Positions 8,888 to 18,502 are shown, counted from the stretch's first letter. The stretch: 64,000 nucleotides of DNA from Coprococcus phoceensis (GCF_900104635.1 NZ_FNWC01000007.1:2703421-2767420), one strand, 5' to 3'. Translations and numbers: made by a program. The notes: generated by a model from the sequence alone, not told the origin.

Positions 8888-8946
8888 AAAAAAGAGCCGC
8901 ATCTCCAAGGATACGGCTCACTCTAAAAAGTCCGGCTGCCCGGACT
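8888..8946 (-). terminator. Two tandem terminators in the preQ1 leader
   Basis: Downstream of the aptamer come two strong hairpins. The first (8946-8925) pairs AGTCCGG with CCGGACT and is followed by TTTTT. The second (8919-8888) pairs GAGCCG with CGGCTC and is followed by TTTTTT. Both lie between the aptamer and the queK ribosome binding site. They probably form the expression platform; a double terminator is unusual for a preQ1-I switch. Confidence 0.8.
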
Positions 8947-8968
8947 CTTTTCCTTTTTGCTTTTCAAT

Positions 8969-9004
8969 CCTTAGTTTTTTATTCTGGGAAGTTTTCGAAC
9001 CAGT
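8969..9004 (-). promoter_or_regulatory. preQ1-I riboswitch
   Basis: On the minus strand a CTGG stem strand is followed by a loop, the closing CCAG, an A-rich tail and the hallmark AAAAAACTAAGG, exactly the architecture of the class I preQ1 aptamer (short hairpin plus A-rich 3' tail forming a pseudoknot). It precedes the queK-ECF-queL operon and should switch it off when preQ1 is bound, through the terminators that follow. Confidence 0.93.
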
Positions 9005-9005
9005 C

Positions 9006-9074
9006 CAGAGCAGATCACTGCTCTGATTTTATAAACGCAAAATGTATTATAGCAGATATTTGACAGCTTGAAAA
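9006..9074 (-). promoter_or_regulatory. Promoter and leader hairpin of the queuosine salvage operon
   Basis: TATAAT (minus strand, 9051-9046) with a weak -35 TTTTCA (9074-9069) at 17 bp spacing lies upstream of the preQ1 aptamer. A perfect inverted repeat CAGAGCAG/CTGCTCTG (9025-9006) follows, just before the aptamer. The -10 is convincing; the -35 overlaps the region just past the thiT stop and is weak. Confidence 0.6.
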
Positions 9075-9075
9075 G

Positions 9076-9744
9076 CTATACATTTACTGCCGATATTTTT
9101 ACTTTTTTCAATGCCTTTGACACTGCCGGAATAGAGATTATAATAACTGTAATCACCGCCTCAGCAAATATGTAGCATCCATTATATACCAAGGAATATG
9201 GGAGCGCTCCCCATCCATCCCAGGCATATTCTCCAAAGAAAATCCATCCAGAAATGACTGCAAATACATATCTTCCAAACACACCGAGCAGATAGCCTTT
9301 TACCAGTCCATGCTTGGACTCTGCAAATACTCCGGACAATCCAAGTGCCCCGAATGCGAGCGGATAGTCAACCAATACCTGCAGTGGAAAATAAATATAC
9401 GGCTCAATAATAAATTGTAGTACACCATATGCAGCTCCTGTCAAAATTCCTGTTGCCGGACCATACACATAACCTACAAAGCAGATGAACAACATGCTGA
9501 ACAATGTAATAGAACCGCCAAATGGGAAAGAATAAACCTTTAACATAGATGTCACCATCGCAAGTGCCACTGCCATCGCACAGAACACAAGCTGCTTTGT
9601 CCCCATTTTCTTCTTTTCCTTTTTCTCTTTCTTTGCCAGAACTGTCGCAAGCACAATCAATGCAATTAAAATCACTGCAGCTGCAACATATCCCGCTGTG
9701 GTGAGTTGATACCCACCCTCTGTTGTTGATACAAAAAATGACAT
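9076..9744 (-). CDS. thiT: ECF thiamine transporter S-component ThiT
   Basis: The 222-residue membrane protein carries an extra N-terminal hydrophobic segment and lysine-rich linker (residues 1-48) before the S-component core, which starts near KQLVFCAMAVALAMVTSMLK. The core shows ThiT features: FPFGGSITLFSMLFICFVGY, YGPATGILTGAAYGVLQFI, LQVLVDYPLAFGALGLSG and FFGEYAWDGWGA, where the tryptophans and tyrosine line the thiamine site in known structures. The TPP riboswitch directly upstream confirms thiamine as the substrate. It needs the shared ECF module encoded elsewhere. Stop codon near the queuosine operon promoter. Confidence 0.92.
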   Translation of the reverse strand: MSFFVSTTEGGYQLTTAGYVAAAVILIALIVLATVLAKKEKKEKKKMGTKQLVFCAMAVALAMVTSMLKVYSFPFGGSITLFSMLFICFVGYVYGPATGILTGAAYGVLQFIIEPYIYFPLQVLVDYPLAFGALGLSGVFAESKHGLVKGYLLGVFGRYVFAVISGWIFFGEYAWDGWGALPYSLVYNGCYIFAEAVITVIIISIPAVSKALKKVKISAVNV

Positions 9745-9792
9745 AAAAAAACCTCCTAAAATAATTTTTTACAGGAGGAACCACTTTGGTAC

Positions 9793-9878
9793 TGCTTCCT
9801 TCCGCCGGTACTAACCGGTTCAAGTAATGAGGGTCAACACACATCTGTGTGATTCTCAGCTCATGGCTCCCCTAGCAA
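9793..9878 (-). promoter_or_regulatory. TPP riboswitch (THI element)
   Basis: The minus strand contains the conserved blocks GGGGAGCC, GCTGAGA, GACCC, then TTGAACCGGTTAGTACCGGCG and GGAAGG in the order and spacing of the thi-box aptamer. It precedes thiT by about 50 bases and contains no other gene. Thiamine pyrophosphate binding should shut off thiT. A GGAGGAACCACTTTGG stretch just downstream may base-pair with the 3' arm. Confidence 0.95.
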
Positions 9879-9956
9879 ATTGCTATATGAAATTTGTCAT
9901 TTCCAATCTATTGTATCACACTGTCATCTTTTGTCAATTTTTATCTCAACTTCAGC

Positions 9957-9990
9957 AAAAGGGATGTCGTCTTCGACATCCCTTTCACCT
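9957..9990 (-). terminator. Terminator of the sialidase gene
   Basis: Perfect inverted repeat AAAGGGATGTCG/CGACATCCCTTT with a four-base loop, followed on the minus strand by TTTTG. It lies 20-55 bases downstream of the sialidase stop codon. Confidence 0.85.
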
Positions 9991-10010
9991 TAAATATGAT
10001 CTGTTATATT

Positions 10011-13000
10011 TTATTTTCCAAATCTTCTGCGGATAACTTCAACCGCTGCGCCAAGGCATCCTGCCATTCCTAACATAAATGGAACTGCTGAAGCTGTATC
10101 ACCTGTTTTTGCCGGCTTACTGTTATCATTGTTGTTGCTGTCATTTTTGTCATTGTTTGGTTTTGTGACATCCGGAACTCGTTTCAAACCATCCACCGCA
10201 TCTTTGATTTCTACAATCGCATCTTCTACATCCTGCTCTGTAGCATCTTCATCGTCCAATACAGCTTTTGCGTTAGCCATTGCTGCCTGATATCCTTTCC
10301 AGCTGTCAGCTGTGTAATCAGCCTCTTTGTAATATGCCAAACATTCATTGTAATATTTCTCTAATGCTGATTTATCTACCTGTTCTGGTGCAACCGGAAG
10401 TTTCGGAATTTCTCTTGTCTCCTTCACATCACAGCCTTCTCGCTTACAAGTACGAACTTCCAATCCTGTTTCTGTCTCAGTTGCCTCTTTTTCTACTGTC
10501 CACTCGCCAAAATCATGTCCAAGTGCTGCAATTTCTCTTGTAGTTGTGCCATTACATTTACTACATGTTCCTGTCTCCACACCTTTTTCTGTACACGTCG
10601 GTGCTGTTGTCTCTTCCCATGTATATGAATGATCGCATTCCTGTGTACCTTTAATTGTAATTTTATAAGTTGTTCCTTCTGTAACTAAAGTTACTTCTCC
10701 AGCCGCATTTGCTGTAATCACATTTCCTTCTGATGCTTTGTAGAAATACCATGCATTGTCATCTGCGCTCCATGCAGCCACTTTATTGTTTGATCCTGAC
10801 CAGTTATTCAAATAGTTAGAACCATTTGACACTGCAAATCCACCATGTTTGCTGTCTCCAATTGTAAGCACCTGCGGCGTATCTGTCAGCTCTACATTCT
10901 GTCCTGAAATGTTTACATATTTTCCATTCGCATCCTGCATTGTGTAACCATTTCCGGATTTCTTAAGCGTCCACATAGAATCTTTATATTCACCTGTGTT
11001 AAAGTTTGCAGATGACATTCCAAGACCTTTCGGATCTCCTGCCACTGTGCTTGCCGAATTTAGCATAATGTGTGTATTGCTTCCGAACAGATATGTTCCT
11101 TCTTCCACTTTTGTAATTGCCTTGTAAGGAGGCATATCATCACGAGCTTCTTTTTTGATGCTGTTTGTGTCTCCTTCTTCTTTCACAATTTTTCCAGGCA
11201 CATTATATGTGTCGCCTACTTTTAATGTCACTTCTTTCACATCATTTTTTACGACAATATAATATGTGGTATCTCCAATTGTCACAGATGTCTGACCTTC
11301 TGCTTTTCCTGTAATTGTAATTTCTGTATTTGCAGTTGTTGTCTCACCCTCGTACATCTCGCCTGTCACTTTAGCAACATAGCTGTATTTGTCATTTCCC
11401 TGTGCCGGATTCAACAGATAATTACTTCCATTATTAGCCTTTGCCACAATCAGGTACTGTCCGTTATCTGTAATTTCTGCCAGCTCTGTTACTTTTTCAT
11501 ATCCTGCGATTCCACTGTCAGATGCAGTCTCCGATTGTTTATAAATATCAAAATCACATCTGCCGTTTGCATCTACAGTACTATTTCTGTCAAAGTGTAA
11601 TTTTGCTTCATTGTCTTTCCAGAAGAACAGGATTCCTCCCCTTGTTCCTCCTTCTGACTGCGTAAATGTAAATCCTTGGCTTCCTTTTGCCACTTCAATC
11701 GCCCCACGAGTTGTTGTAAGCGGTGTTGTCGCAGAAGTTGCCATCTTCGGTGTCAAATATACTGTTTGACCGTCTGCTGTTGTAGATGAAACGATGAATT
11801 TTCCATCATCCTGTTTGTCAAAGGTAAACAGACATTCGCTGATTCTCTTTTTCTCTCCGTTAAACTGTGCATCGTTTCCGAGTTGCACTGCTGCCTCCGG
11901 TTTTACTTCTACCTGCTCTTTGATTACTTTCGCTACATGGTCAAAATTATTAGAGCCAGAAGCCGGATTCACTACATAATAGCTTCCGTCGTTCGCTTTC
12001 GCTGCAATCAAATACTGTCCACCGTTTGTAATCTGAGCAATCTCTGTCACTTTCTCATATCCCGGAAGTTCTGATTCTTCACTTGCTTTGCCTGCTTTTT
12101 TCCACAGTTCTAATTGACAGTTTGCATCAGCACTGCTATTTCTGTCAAAATGCAATTTAGAATTATCTGCCTTCCAAAAATACAAATATGAGCCAGCCGC
12201 TCCGGAAGATAGATCTTTCAATGCAACCGTTCCATCTGCCTTTTGTTCTAACAAAATTTCTGTTTCTGTTGTTGTAGATACACATTTAGAAGGTGCTTTT
12301 TTATGATTTACATATACTTTGGCATCTCCTGCCTGCGCAGAAATCTTATATGTATCATTTTTATTCTCAACTTTATCAAATGTAAACAGACAGCTGTCTA
12401 GCGATTTTTTCTCACCATCAAATTTTGCCTGTGCAGTTGCATTCTGTGCTTTTACCTGTGTTTCTACTGTCTGAGGATCTTCCCCTTTCAGTTCCACTTC
12501 TGCAATTGTCTTATCCAATCCTTCTAAACTACTGTCAGCGTAGTTTCCAGTCTTATCTACATAAGTTTTTGTATCTCCAATTCTGAGATCCACAATCTCA
12601 TAGTTTTCAGAATCTGTCACCGTCACTCTGATTTTTGTAGATGCATTGCCGGATTTCAATGTCACAACTGCTCTCTCCAGACCTTCCACTTCTTTTGAAG
12701 TCACTGTAAGTTTTCCGTCTGCATATAAAGCTTCGACAACTCCCTTGTCATCTGAAGATACAGTTACCTCTGCGCCGTCTTCCATACCGTTTACTGTAAA
12801 TTCTTTGCTCTCGCCGGATTTCATCGTGACATCTGCCACTGTTTTTCCCCCTCCATCTGTACACCAGATATTTCCGATTGCCGCACCCTTCGCAATATCA
12901 TTGATATCTAAATTCTTATATGTCAACTGTGTATCTGCATTTTCGTAGAGAAGTCCAACTGTTCCGTCCGGCAATACTGTCAGACAAGAATATGCGTAGT

Positions 13001-14279
13001 ATGCAGATCCGTTAATGCTATAGTCATATTCCCACTTGATAGAACCGTCTTCCTGTACAAGACCTACGAAAATCTTTCCTGCTGCACGACTTCCTGTATT
13101 GGATGGTGCTGCAAATAAGATTGCTGTCTTTCCATCAATTTTCTGAGAATAGGTAATCGCTGTCAGCTGACAATTCAGATTATAGGAAATACCCATCTCT
13201 TTCTTAGGAGACCACGTCTCTCCAAAATTGTCAGATACATAATATCCGCCATGACGGGTAAACATGTACAACTTATCATCAGCCTCTGTCACAACTGCCT
13301 CTGAACTCCAATCGGACACAGATGCACCTCGTTTCCATGTCTTTCCTTTGTCATCAGAATAAATAGCAGCACTATTCTTGTCACCTTTTGTAAACTCATA
13401 TGCAGTAAATACGATTCTTCCTGTGGATGTAACCATTCCACGTCCCGGACCCACTAAAAGTGACTGTTCAGAGTCTTTTCTCAAATTCAAAATCGAAGGC
13501 TCAGACCATGTTTTTCCGCCATCTGCAGAAGATGTCAGATACAGATAATCAGTCGGCCATACCTGAAACGGTGACTCTGCCTCAAAAAGATTGGTATCTA
13601 CACCATTCCCTTCCACATTAAAATATGCATCTACAGTATATCCATCTACAGTATTTCCGTCTTTATCTTTGATTAAATATGCAGATTCTGCATCTTTCTT
13701 TGTATTCTTTTCTAAATGATATGTATAATTGGAAGCTTGTGTACGCTCTGTTCCCCACACATCGCTCCAGTTCTTTGCATCTGCCAAAAGAATATTTCCT
13801 TTCGCATCATGACTCTTTCCCGGAACCGGAGATGCTTTTGCACCATTTAATGCATATCCAGCTGGATAAAGATCCGCAATCATGTAGACATTTTCCCCGT
13901 CTGTTGCCATTGCCGGATCGATAAACGCTGTTGATGCACTGTTCCAAACATTGCCGTTATCCCCTAAATAGTTTGCAAATGTGTAATTCCAGTTGTCTCC
14001 TTTGTCCTTGGAATAAGATACAATTGTATCCAATCCGCCTCCATCTGCGTAAGTTGTCCATCTGGCATCACATCCTGCTACCAGTGTTCCATCATTCAAA
14101 GATACCAAACAAGGAATACGGAATTTATCACTTCCCCCTGTTCCACTCCAAAACGGTTGTTCTTTTGTCGTTCCATTCGCAGGTCTTGTCTCCGATTTCG
14201 CCATGGCCGTTCCCGAAAAACTGCTGAATGTCAAAGTCGCAGCGAGCAACAAAGCTAAAACTCTTCTTCTCTTTTTCAT
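10011..14279 (-). CDS. Secreted, cell-wall-anchored multidomain sialidase (GH33)
   Basis: The 1422-residue exo-sialidase removes terminal sialic acid from mucin-type glycans. A signal peptide (residues 1-27, ending GTAMA) is followed directly by the GH33 propeller: the FRIP motif with the catalytic-site arginine at residue 54 and at least four Asp boxes (SKDKGDNW, SSADGGKTW, SDDKGKTW, SDNFGETW). No N-terminal CBM40 is evident. Then come an Ig-like domain, two homologous modules (each with FDGEKK/FNGEKK, LFTFDK, LHFDRNS, GYEKVTE), a further beta domain (YLFGSNTHIMLNSAS), two cysteine-containing GHDFGEW-type repeats, a FIVAR segment (about 1310-1380) and a sorting signal PAKTGD, hydrophobic stretch and RRR tail. 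The start at 14279 has GGGAGG upstream. No sialic-acid catabolic genes are adjacent. Confidence 0.93.
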   Translation of the reverse strand: MKKRRRVLALLLAATLTFSSFSGTAMAKSETRPANGTTKEQPFWSGTGGSDKFRIPCLVSLNDGTLVAGCDARWTTYADGGGLDTIVSYSKDKGDNWNYTFANYLGDNGNVWNSASTAFIDPAMATDGENVYMIADLYPAGYALNGAKASPVPGKSHDAKGNILLADAKNWSDVWGTERTQASNYTYHLEKNTKKDAESAYLIKDKDGNTVDGYTVDAYFNVEGNGVDTNLFEAESPFQVWPTDYLYLTSSADGGKTWSEPSILNLRKDSEQSLLVGPGRGMVTSTGRIVFTAYEFTKGDKNSAAIYSDDKGKTWKRGASVSDWSSEAVVTEADDKLYMFTRHGGYYVSDNFGETWSPKKEMGISYNLNCQLTAITYSQKIDGKTAILFAAPSNTGSRAAGKIFVGLVQEDGSIKWEYDYSINGSAYYAYSCLTVLPDGTVGLLYENADTQLTYKNLDINDIAKGAAIGNIWCTDGGGKTVADVTMKSGESKEFTVNGMEDGAEVTVSSDDKGVVEALYADGKLTVTSKEVEGLERAVVTLKSGNASTKIRVTVTDSENYEIVDLRIGDTKTYVDKTGNYADSSLEGLDKTIAEVELKGEDPQTVETQVKAQNATAQAKFDGEKKSLDSCLFTFDKVENKNDTYKISAQAGDAKVYVNHKKAPSKCVSTTTETEILLEQKADGTVALKDLSSGAAGSYLYFWKADNSKLHFDRNSSADANCQLELWKKAGKASEESELPGYEKVTEIAQITNGGQYLIAAKANDGSYYVVNPASGSNNFDHVAKVIKEQVEVKPEAAVQLGNDAQFNGEKKRISECLFTFDKQDDGKFIVSSTTADGQTVYLTPKMATSATTPLTTTRGAIEVAKGSQGFTFTQSEGGTRGGILFFWKDNEAKLHFDRNSTVDANGRCDFDIYKQSETASDSGIAGYEKVTELAEITDNGQYLIVAKANNGSNYLLNPAQGNDKYSYVAKVTGEMYEGETTTANTEITITGKAEGQTSVTIGDTTYYIVVKNDVKEVTLKVGDTYNVPGKIVKEEGDTNSIKKEARDDMPPYKAITKVEEGTYLFGSNTHIMLNSASTVAGDPKGLGMSSANFNTGEYKDSMWTLKKSGNGYTMQDANGKYVNISGQNVELTDTPQVLTIGDSKHGGFAVSNGSNYLNNWSGSNNKVAAWSADDNAWYFYKASEGNVITANAAGEVTLVTEGTTYKITIKGTQECDHSYTWEETTAPTCTEKGVETGTCSKCNGTTTREIAALGHDFGEWTVEKEATETETGLEVRTCKREGCDVKETREIPKLPVAPEQVDKSALEKYYNECLAYYKEADYTADSWKGYQAAMANAKAVLDDEDATEQDVEDAIVEIKDAVDGLKRVPDVTKPNNDKNDSNNNDNSKPAKTGDTASAVPFMLGMAGCLGAAVEVIRRRFGK

Positions 14280-14371
14280 ATTCTTTCCTCCCAATTTTAC
14301 TCAAAACACAACACGAGCAAACAAGATTATGCAAAACCAACAATAATATTCTTGTTTAAAACCCATTTTCT

Positions 14372-14400
14372 ATTATAATGATTATCAAAATATCTGTCCA
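14372..14400 (-). promoter_or_regulatory. Promoter of the sialidase gene
   Basis: TGGACA (14400-14395) and TATAAT (14377-14372) on the minus strand are 17 bp apart, about 95 bases upstream of the start codon. Confidence 0.72.
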
Positions 14401-14420
14401 CAAGAAAAAAATCAAAAAAA

Positions 14421-14463
14421 TACCCTGTATAAATGTTTTGTTTTACATCTACAGGATATTTTA
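14421..14463 (-). terminator. Terminator of the birA-coaX-dusB operon
   Basis: On the minus strand ATATCCTGTA pairs with TACAGGGTAT around an A/T-rich loop, followed by TTTTTT. It lies 15 bases downstream of the dusB stop. Confidence 0.8.
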
Positions 14464-14477
14464 TACAACTCCACTGA

Positions 14478-15452
14478 TCAAATCTCTTCTTTCAGTCTTT
14501 CTTCCAATAATTTTTCCAATTCCTCATAGTTGTCCACTCGATTAATCTCATCTCGCAGTTTTGCTGAGTTTGGGAGTCCACTTGTATACCACGATACATG
14601 TTTTCGCATCTCACGGATTCCGAGATATTCTCCCTTATATTGCATCTGAAGCTGTGCATGACGAAGCATCATCTTCCTAATCGCTTCCACACTCGGACGT
14701 TGTGGCATCTTTCCGGTTTGCTCATACTCCAAAAGTTCTGAAAAAATCCACGGATTTCCCTGTGCTCCCCTGCCAATCATCACGCCATCACAACCTGTCT
14801 CTTTTTGAATCGCAATTGCACTTTCTCCCGATACAACATCTCCATTCCCAATAACCGGAATGGATACCGCCTCTTTCACCTGACGGATAATATCCCAGTC
14901 TGCTTTTCCGGAATAATACTGTTCTCTCGTTCTTCCATGAACCGCCACCGCTTTTCCTCCGGCATCCTCAATAATTTTCGCAATCTCTACCGCGTTGATG
15001 CAAGTATCATCAAATCCCTTTCGGATTTTCACTGTGACCGGCTTTTGAATTGCCCTTGCCGTCTTTCTGACAATCTCATACACCAGTTTCGGATTTTTCA
15101 TCAATGCGGAACCTTCTCCATTCTTCACAATCTTCGGAACCGGACACCCCATATTGATATCCAGTATGGAAAATGGAAGTTCCTCTATTCGTTTTGCAAT
15201 CTCACTGATCACATCCGGATCAGATCCAAATAACTGGAGAGATACCGGCAATTCTTCCGGATGAATCTCCAACAACGCCTTTGTATTCTTATTGTTATAC
15301 TGTATCGCTTTTGCGCTTACCATCTCCATGCACAAAAGTCCCGCTCCCTGTTCTTTGCACAGCAGACGAAAAGGCAGGTCTGTCACCCCTGCCATCGGTG
15401 CTAAAATATATGGATTTTCTAATTCTACCGTCCCAATTTTTAACGTTTTCAT
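14478..15452 (-). CDS. dusB: tRNA-dihydrouridine synthase (DusB type)
   Basis: The 324-residue flavoprotein reduces specific uridines in the tRNA D-loop with NADPH. It shows the FMN-binding TIM barrel: ILAPMAGVTDLPFRLLCK (residues 16-33), the catalytic cysteine in DINMGCPVPKIVKNGEGSAL, VKIRKGFDD and VIGNGDVVSGE, and VMIGRGAQGNPWIF. Length and motifs are those of the Firmicute DusB family. Last gene of the operon patatin/argF-birA-DUF6145-coaX-dusB; only one base separates it from coaX. Confidence 0.95.
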   Translation of the reverse strand: MKTLKIGTVELENPYILAPMAGVTDLPFRLLCKEQGAGLLCMEMVSAKAIQYNNKNTKALLEIHPEELPVSLQLFGSDPDVISEIAKRIEELPFSILDINMGCPVPKIVKNGEGSALMKNPKLVYEIVRKTARAIQKPVTVKIRKGFDDTCINAVEIAKIIEDAGGKAVAVHGRTREQYYSGKADWDIIRQVKEAVSIPVIGNGDVVSGESAIAIQKETGCDGVMIGRGAQGNPWIFSELLEYEQTGKMPQRPSVEAIRKMMLRHAQLQMQYKGEYLGIREMRKHVSWYTSGLPNSAKLRDEINRVDNYEELEKLLEERLKEEI

Positions 15453-15453
15453 T

Positions 15454-16230
15454 CTAATTTAACCCTTTGTTTTTTTCGTAAATAATGCGTAACCCTTCCA
15501 GCGTCAATTCCGGGTCATAGATATCCACAACATCTGTCTCAGATACAATAATATTCCCCAGTCCGCCTGTAGCTACAACCTTTGCATTTGCAAATCCAGC
15601 CTTTTTGATTTTGTTGACAATATATTCTGTCTGTCCGATATAGCCGAACACAAGCCCCCCCTGCATACTGGATACAGTCTCTTTTGCAAGAATAGACTCC
15701 GGCTTTTTTATCTCAATCTCCGGAAGCATAGATGCCCCGCCCCACAATGCTCTCGCTGATGTGCGGATTCCCGGAGAAATCACACCACCTTCAAAGACTC
15801 CCTTTTCACTTACCACATCATAGGTCGTCGCAGTTCCAAAATCAATGACTATGACCGGACCGCCATATTTTTCATAAGCAGCAACCGCATCTACAATTCG
15901 ATCAGGTCCCGTATCCTTCGGATTTTCTGTGTTTATCTGAAGTCCGGTCTCCAAATTTGGCGATACGATGAGCGGCTTTATATGGAAATACTTAATGATC
16001 GCGCTCCCAAGAGAGTGCATAATGTCCGGCACAACCGACGACACGATCACCGCATCAATCTCTTCGATATCAAATCCTCTGTGTTCCAATAACGTACAGA
16101 GCTTGATTCCATATTCATCCGAAGTTCTTGGTTGTTTCGCCGTCATGCGAAATGTCGCCTCTAATTTTTCTTTTTCAAATACTCCCAGAGTGATATTTGT
16201 ATTTCCCACATCAATTACCAGCAGCATCAT
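15454..16230 (-). CDS. coaX: Type III pantothenate kinase
   Basis: The 258-residue protein carries the CoaX signature [17 protein letters not shown] (phosphate-binding loop with D7) at the N terminus, [15 protein letters not shown] and [13 protein letters not shown] in the middle, and [16 protein letters not shown]. It phosphorylates pantothenate, the first step to coenzyme A, and needs a monovalent cation. The start overlaps the end of the DUF6145 gene by four bases; GGGGAGGAAG lies upstream. Grouping with birA places two acyl/biotin cofactor genes together. Confidence 0.96.
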   Translation of the reverse strand: MMLLVIDVGNTNITLGVFEKEKLEATFRMTAKQPRTSDEYGIKLCTLLEHRGFDIEEIDAVIVSSVVPDIMHSLGSAIIKYFHIKPLIVSPNLETGLQINTENPKDTGPDRIVDAVAAYEKYGGPVIVIDFGTATTYDVVSEKGVFEGGVISPGIRTSARALWGGASMLPEIEIKKPESILAKETVSSMQGGLVFGYIGQTEYIVNKIKKAGFANAKVVATGGLGNIIVSETDVVDIYDPELTLEGLRIIYEKNKGLN

Positions 16231-16556
16231 ACTTCCTCCCCTAAAAAGAATACTCTATAATACAACTGCAAAGACTCCAGCAGTTCTTTTTTGGTTCTCT
16301 GAAGTTCTTTAATCTTCAGATGACTTCCGATTTCATCAAAAAGCAGATCATTGTCCTCTGTCGTAACCTCAAACATAAGCTCCCCATCTTCTTCAAATAC
16401 CAATGTCAGAATCCCTCCTACGTCCTCCGTGTACAATACACACATGATCTTCAGTTCATCTTTGATGCTGTCTGGAAGTACCTCAAAATCCGGATTCAGA
16501 TAAAACTTTCTATCATATGAATTCGCACCACACAGTACAATTTTTTCTTCGTACAT
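16227..16556 (-). CDS. Conserved small acidic protein (DUF6145-like)
   Basis: The 109-residue cytosolic protein has no membrane segment or cysteine cluster. It reads as [20 protein letters not shown]..., followed by [20 protein letters not shown] and an acidic middle, ending in a helix with [20 protein letters not shown]. From memory it belongs to DUF6145, found beside coaX and birA in Lachnospiraceae. Function unknown. Spacing (10 bases after birA, 4-base overlap with coaX) makes it part of the operon. Confidence 0.72.
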   Translation of the reverse strand: MYEEKIVLCGANSYDRKFYLNPDFEVLPDSIKDELKIMCVLYTEDVGGILTLVFEEDGELMFEVTTEDNDLLFDEIGSHLKIKELQRTKKELLESLQLYYRVFFLGEEV

Positions 16557-16565
16557 ACATTCCTC

Positions 16566-17546
16566 CTAAATATACCCGTAGATTCCGCGCACAGAGACTT
16601 CTCCCGCAAAAACAGTCTCCTCTTCGCCATCTTCTTTTCTTACAAGCAATTCACCTGTCTCGTTGATGCCCAATGCATAGGCGTTATATTCGCCTCCAGG
16701 CTCCAGAACTCTCACTTCTTTTTCTTTGCTTACTAGAAGACGATTGTAATCCTCCTGCAAAAATTTTAAATTCTGTTCTTTTGCAAACCGCTCATAGTTT
16801 TCCTCAAACTTTTTCATGATACATGCAATCAATGCAGAACGTTTTATCGGGCTTTCCTTTTCCACACGCAATGAGGTCGCCTTTTCACACAGTTCTTCCG
16901 GAAAAGACTGCATATTCACATTGATTCCGACTCCAATTACAACATAGTTGATATAATCAATCTCGGCACTCATCTCCGTTAGAATTCCACATATTTTCTT
17001 CGTTCCAATCACAAGATCATTCGGCCATTTAATTCCGACTTCAAGTCCTTCCTGCTCTCGGATCGCCATCGCCGCACTATACGCCATCACCAATGTCAGC
17101 ATAGGGGCTTTGGATGGCTCCATCGTCGGTCTTAAAAGCAGAGACATATAGATATTTTCGCCCAGCGGAGATTCCCAAGATCTTCCACGCCTTCCTTTTC
17201 CGGAATTCTGACGGTCAGCGACCGCTAACGTGCCATGCTTTTTTCCCTGTTCCGCCAGATGTTTGATCCTTGTATTCGTCGAGTCTGTCTCTTCATAATA
17301 AATGACATGCCTTCCCATACACTCTGTCTGCATCAGGCTTTCTATCTCCTCTTGCGAAAGCACGTCCGGACATTCCACAATTCGATATCCTCTGTTTCTT
17401 ACGGCCTCAATCTGATACCCTTCATTCTCCAACTGCTTGATCACTTTCCACACTGCTGTTCTCGATACCTGAAGCCGTTCACACAACTGCTGCCCCGACA
17501 CATATTCTTTACTTTCCCGAAGCATTTTTAAAATCTCTGCTTTCAC
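16566..17546 (-). CDS. birA: Bifunctional biotin-protein ligase / biotin repressor BirA
   Basis: The 326-residue protein starts with a winged-helix DNA-binding domain (residues 1-60: VSGQQLCERLQVSRTAVWKV) followed by the ligase core with the biotinyl-AMP loop GKGRRGRSWESP, IKWPNDLVIGTKKICGIL and a C-terminal SH3-like domain. It attaches biotin to carboxylases and, as holo-repressor, binds operators. A well-formed BirA box (TTGTTAAC-N15-GTTGACAA) overlaps the promoter of bioY elsewhere in this window, which gives it a visible target. Confidence 0.96.
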   Translation of the reverse strand: MKAEILKMLRESKEYVSGQQLCERLQVSRTAVWKVIKQLENEGYQIEAVRNRGYRIVECPDVLSQEEIESLMQTECMGRHVIYYEETDSTNTRIKHLAEQGKKHGTLAVADRQNSGKGRRGRSWESPLGENIYMSLLLRPTMEPSKAPMLTLVMAYSAAMAIREQEGLEVGIKWPNDLVIGTKKICGILTEMSAEIDYINYVVIGVGINVNMQSFPEELCEKATSLRVEKESPIKRSALIACIMKKFEENYERFAKEQNLKFLQEDYNRLLVSKEKEVRVLEPGGEYNAYALGINETGELLVRKEDGEEETVFAGEVSVRGIYGYI

Positions 17547-17566
17547 AACTCGTCCTCTTTCTCTGC

Positions 17567-18502
17567 TTATTCTCCAAGTGTTGCGACCATAACCGCCTTG
17601 ATTGTATGAAGACGATTCTCCGCTTCATCAAATACTACTGATGCCTTTCCTTCAAATACATCTTCCGTCACCTCTTTGCCTTTCACCGCCGGAAGACAGT
17701 GCATGAAGATTGTTCCCTCTTTTCCGGTCTTGTCCATCAGTTCCTGATTGATCTGATAAGGACTTAAAAGCGCAATTCGCTCAACCGCTTTATCTTCCTC
17801 ACCCATAGAGCACCATACATCCGTATACAACACATCCGCGCCCTCAACTGCATCGATGGAATCTGTCACACAGACTGAGGAACCAGCTTCTTTTGCGTAC
17901 CCTTCACACAACGTAACCAGTTCTTCTCCCGGCCACAGTTTTTTTGGCGCAATGATAACAAAATCAACACCTACTTTCGAACATCCGATCATAAGACTGT
18001 TCGCCATATTGTTTCTCCCATCTCCAAGATATACGAATTTCAGTCCTTTTACATACCCAAAATGTTCTTTCATCGTCAAAAGGTCTGCAAGAATCTGTGT
18101 TGGATGATACTCATCTGTCAAGCCATTCCACACCGGAACTCCGCTGTATTTTGCAAGCGCTTCCACATGCTCATGTTTGAAGCCGCGGAATTCAATCCCG
18201 TCAAACATACGCCCGAGAACACGAGCCGTATCCTGAATGCTCTCCTTGTGTCCCAGCTGAATATCATGCTCTGATAAATAAGTCGGAATACCGCCCTCAT
18301 CACACGCACCCACAGTAAATGCACACCGAGTTCTTGTCGACGGTTTTTCAAAAATCAATGCAATGTTCTTCCCTTTCAGAGAATTTCCGGTAATTCCCTG
18401 TTTTTTCTTTTCTTTCAGATCTGCTGCCAGATCAACCAGATACATAATCTCATCTGGAGTAAAGTCTTTCAGTGTCAAAAAATTACGTCCTTTTAAATTC
18501 AT
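17567..18502 (-). CDS. argF: Ornithine carbamoyltransferase, internal start within the fused frame
   Basis: From the ATG at 18502 the 311-residue product is the normal length of an ornithine carbamoyltransferase. It shows the carbamoyl-phosphate site [23 protein letters not shown], the ornithine-side segment [13 protein letters not shown] and the HCLPA loop with its cysteine near residue 265. It converts ornithine and carbamoyl phosphate to citrulline. A ribosome binding site (AGAAAGGAT, 18518-18510) is placed correctly for this start. Carbamoyl phosphate would come from carA-carB further along. The other argGH genes are not in the window. Confidence 0.88.
   Translation of the reverse strand: MNLKGRNFLTLKDFTPDEIMYLVDLAADLKEKKKQGITGNSLKGKNIALIFEKPSTRTRCAFTVGACDEGGIPTYLSEHDIQLGHKESIQDTARVLGRMFDGIEFRGFKHEHVEALAKYSGVPVWNGLTDEYHPTQILADLLTMKEHFGYVKGLKFVYLGDGRNNMANSLMIGCSKVGVDFVIIAPKKLWPGEELVTLCEGYAKEAGSSVCVTDSIDAVEGADVLYTDVWCSMGEEDKAVERIALLSPYQINQELMDKTGKEGTIFMHCLPAVKGKEVTEDVFEGKASVVFDEAENRLHTIKAVMVATLGE

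Noticed and set aside
10280..14227. Several plus-strand frames opposite the sialidase gene
   Set aside because: They are antisense shadows with no homology, ribosome binding sites or operon context.
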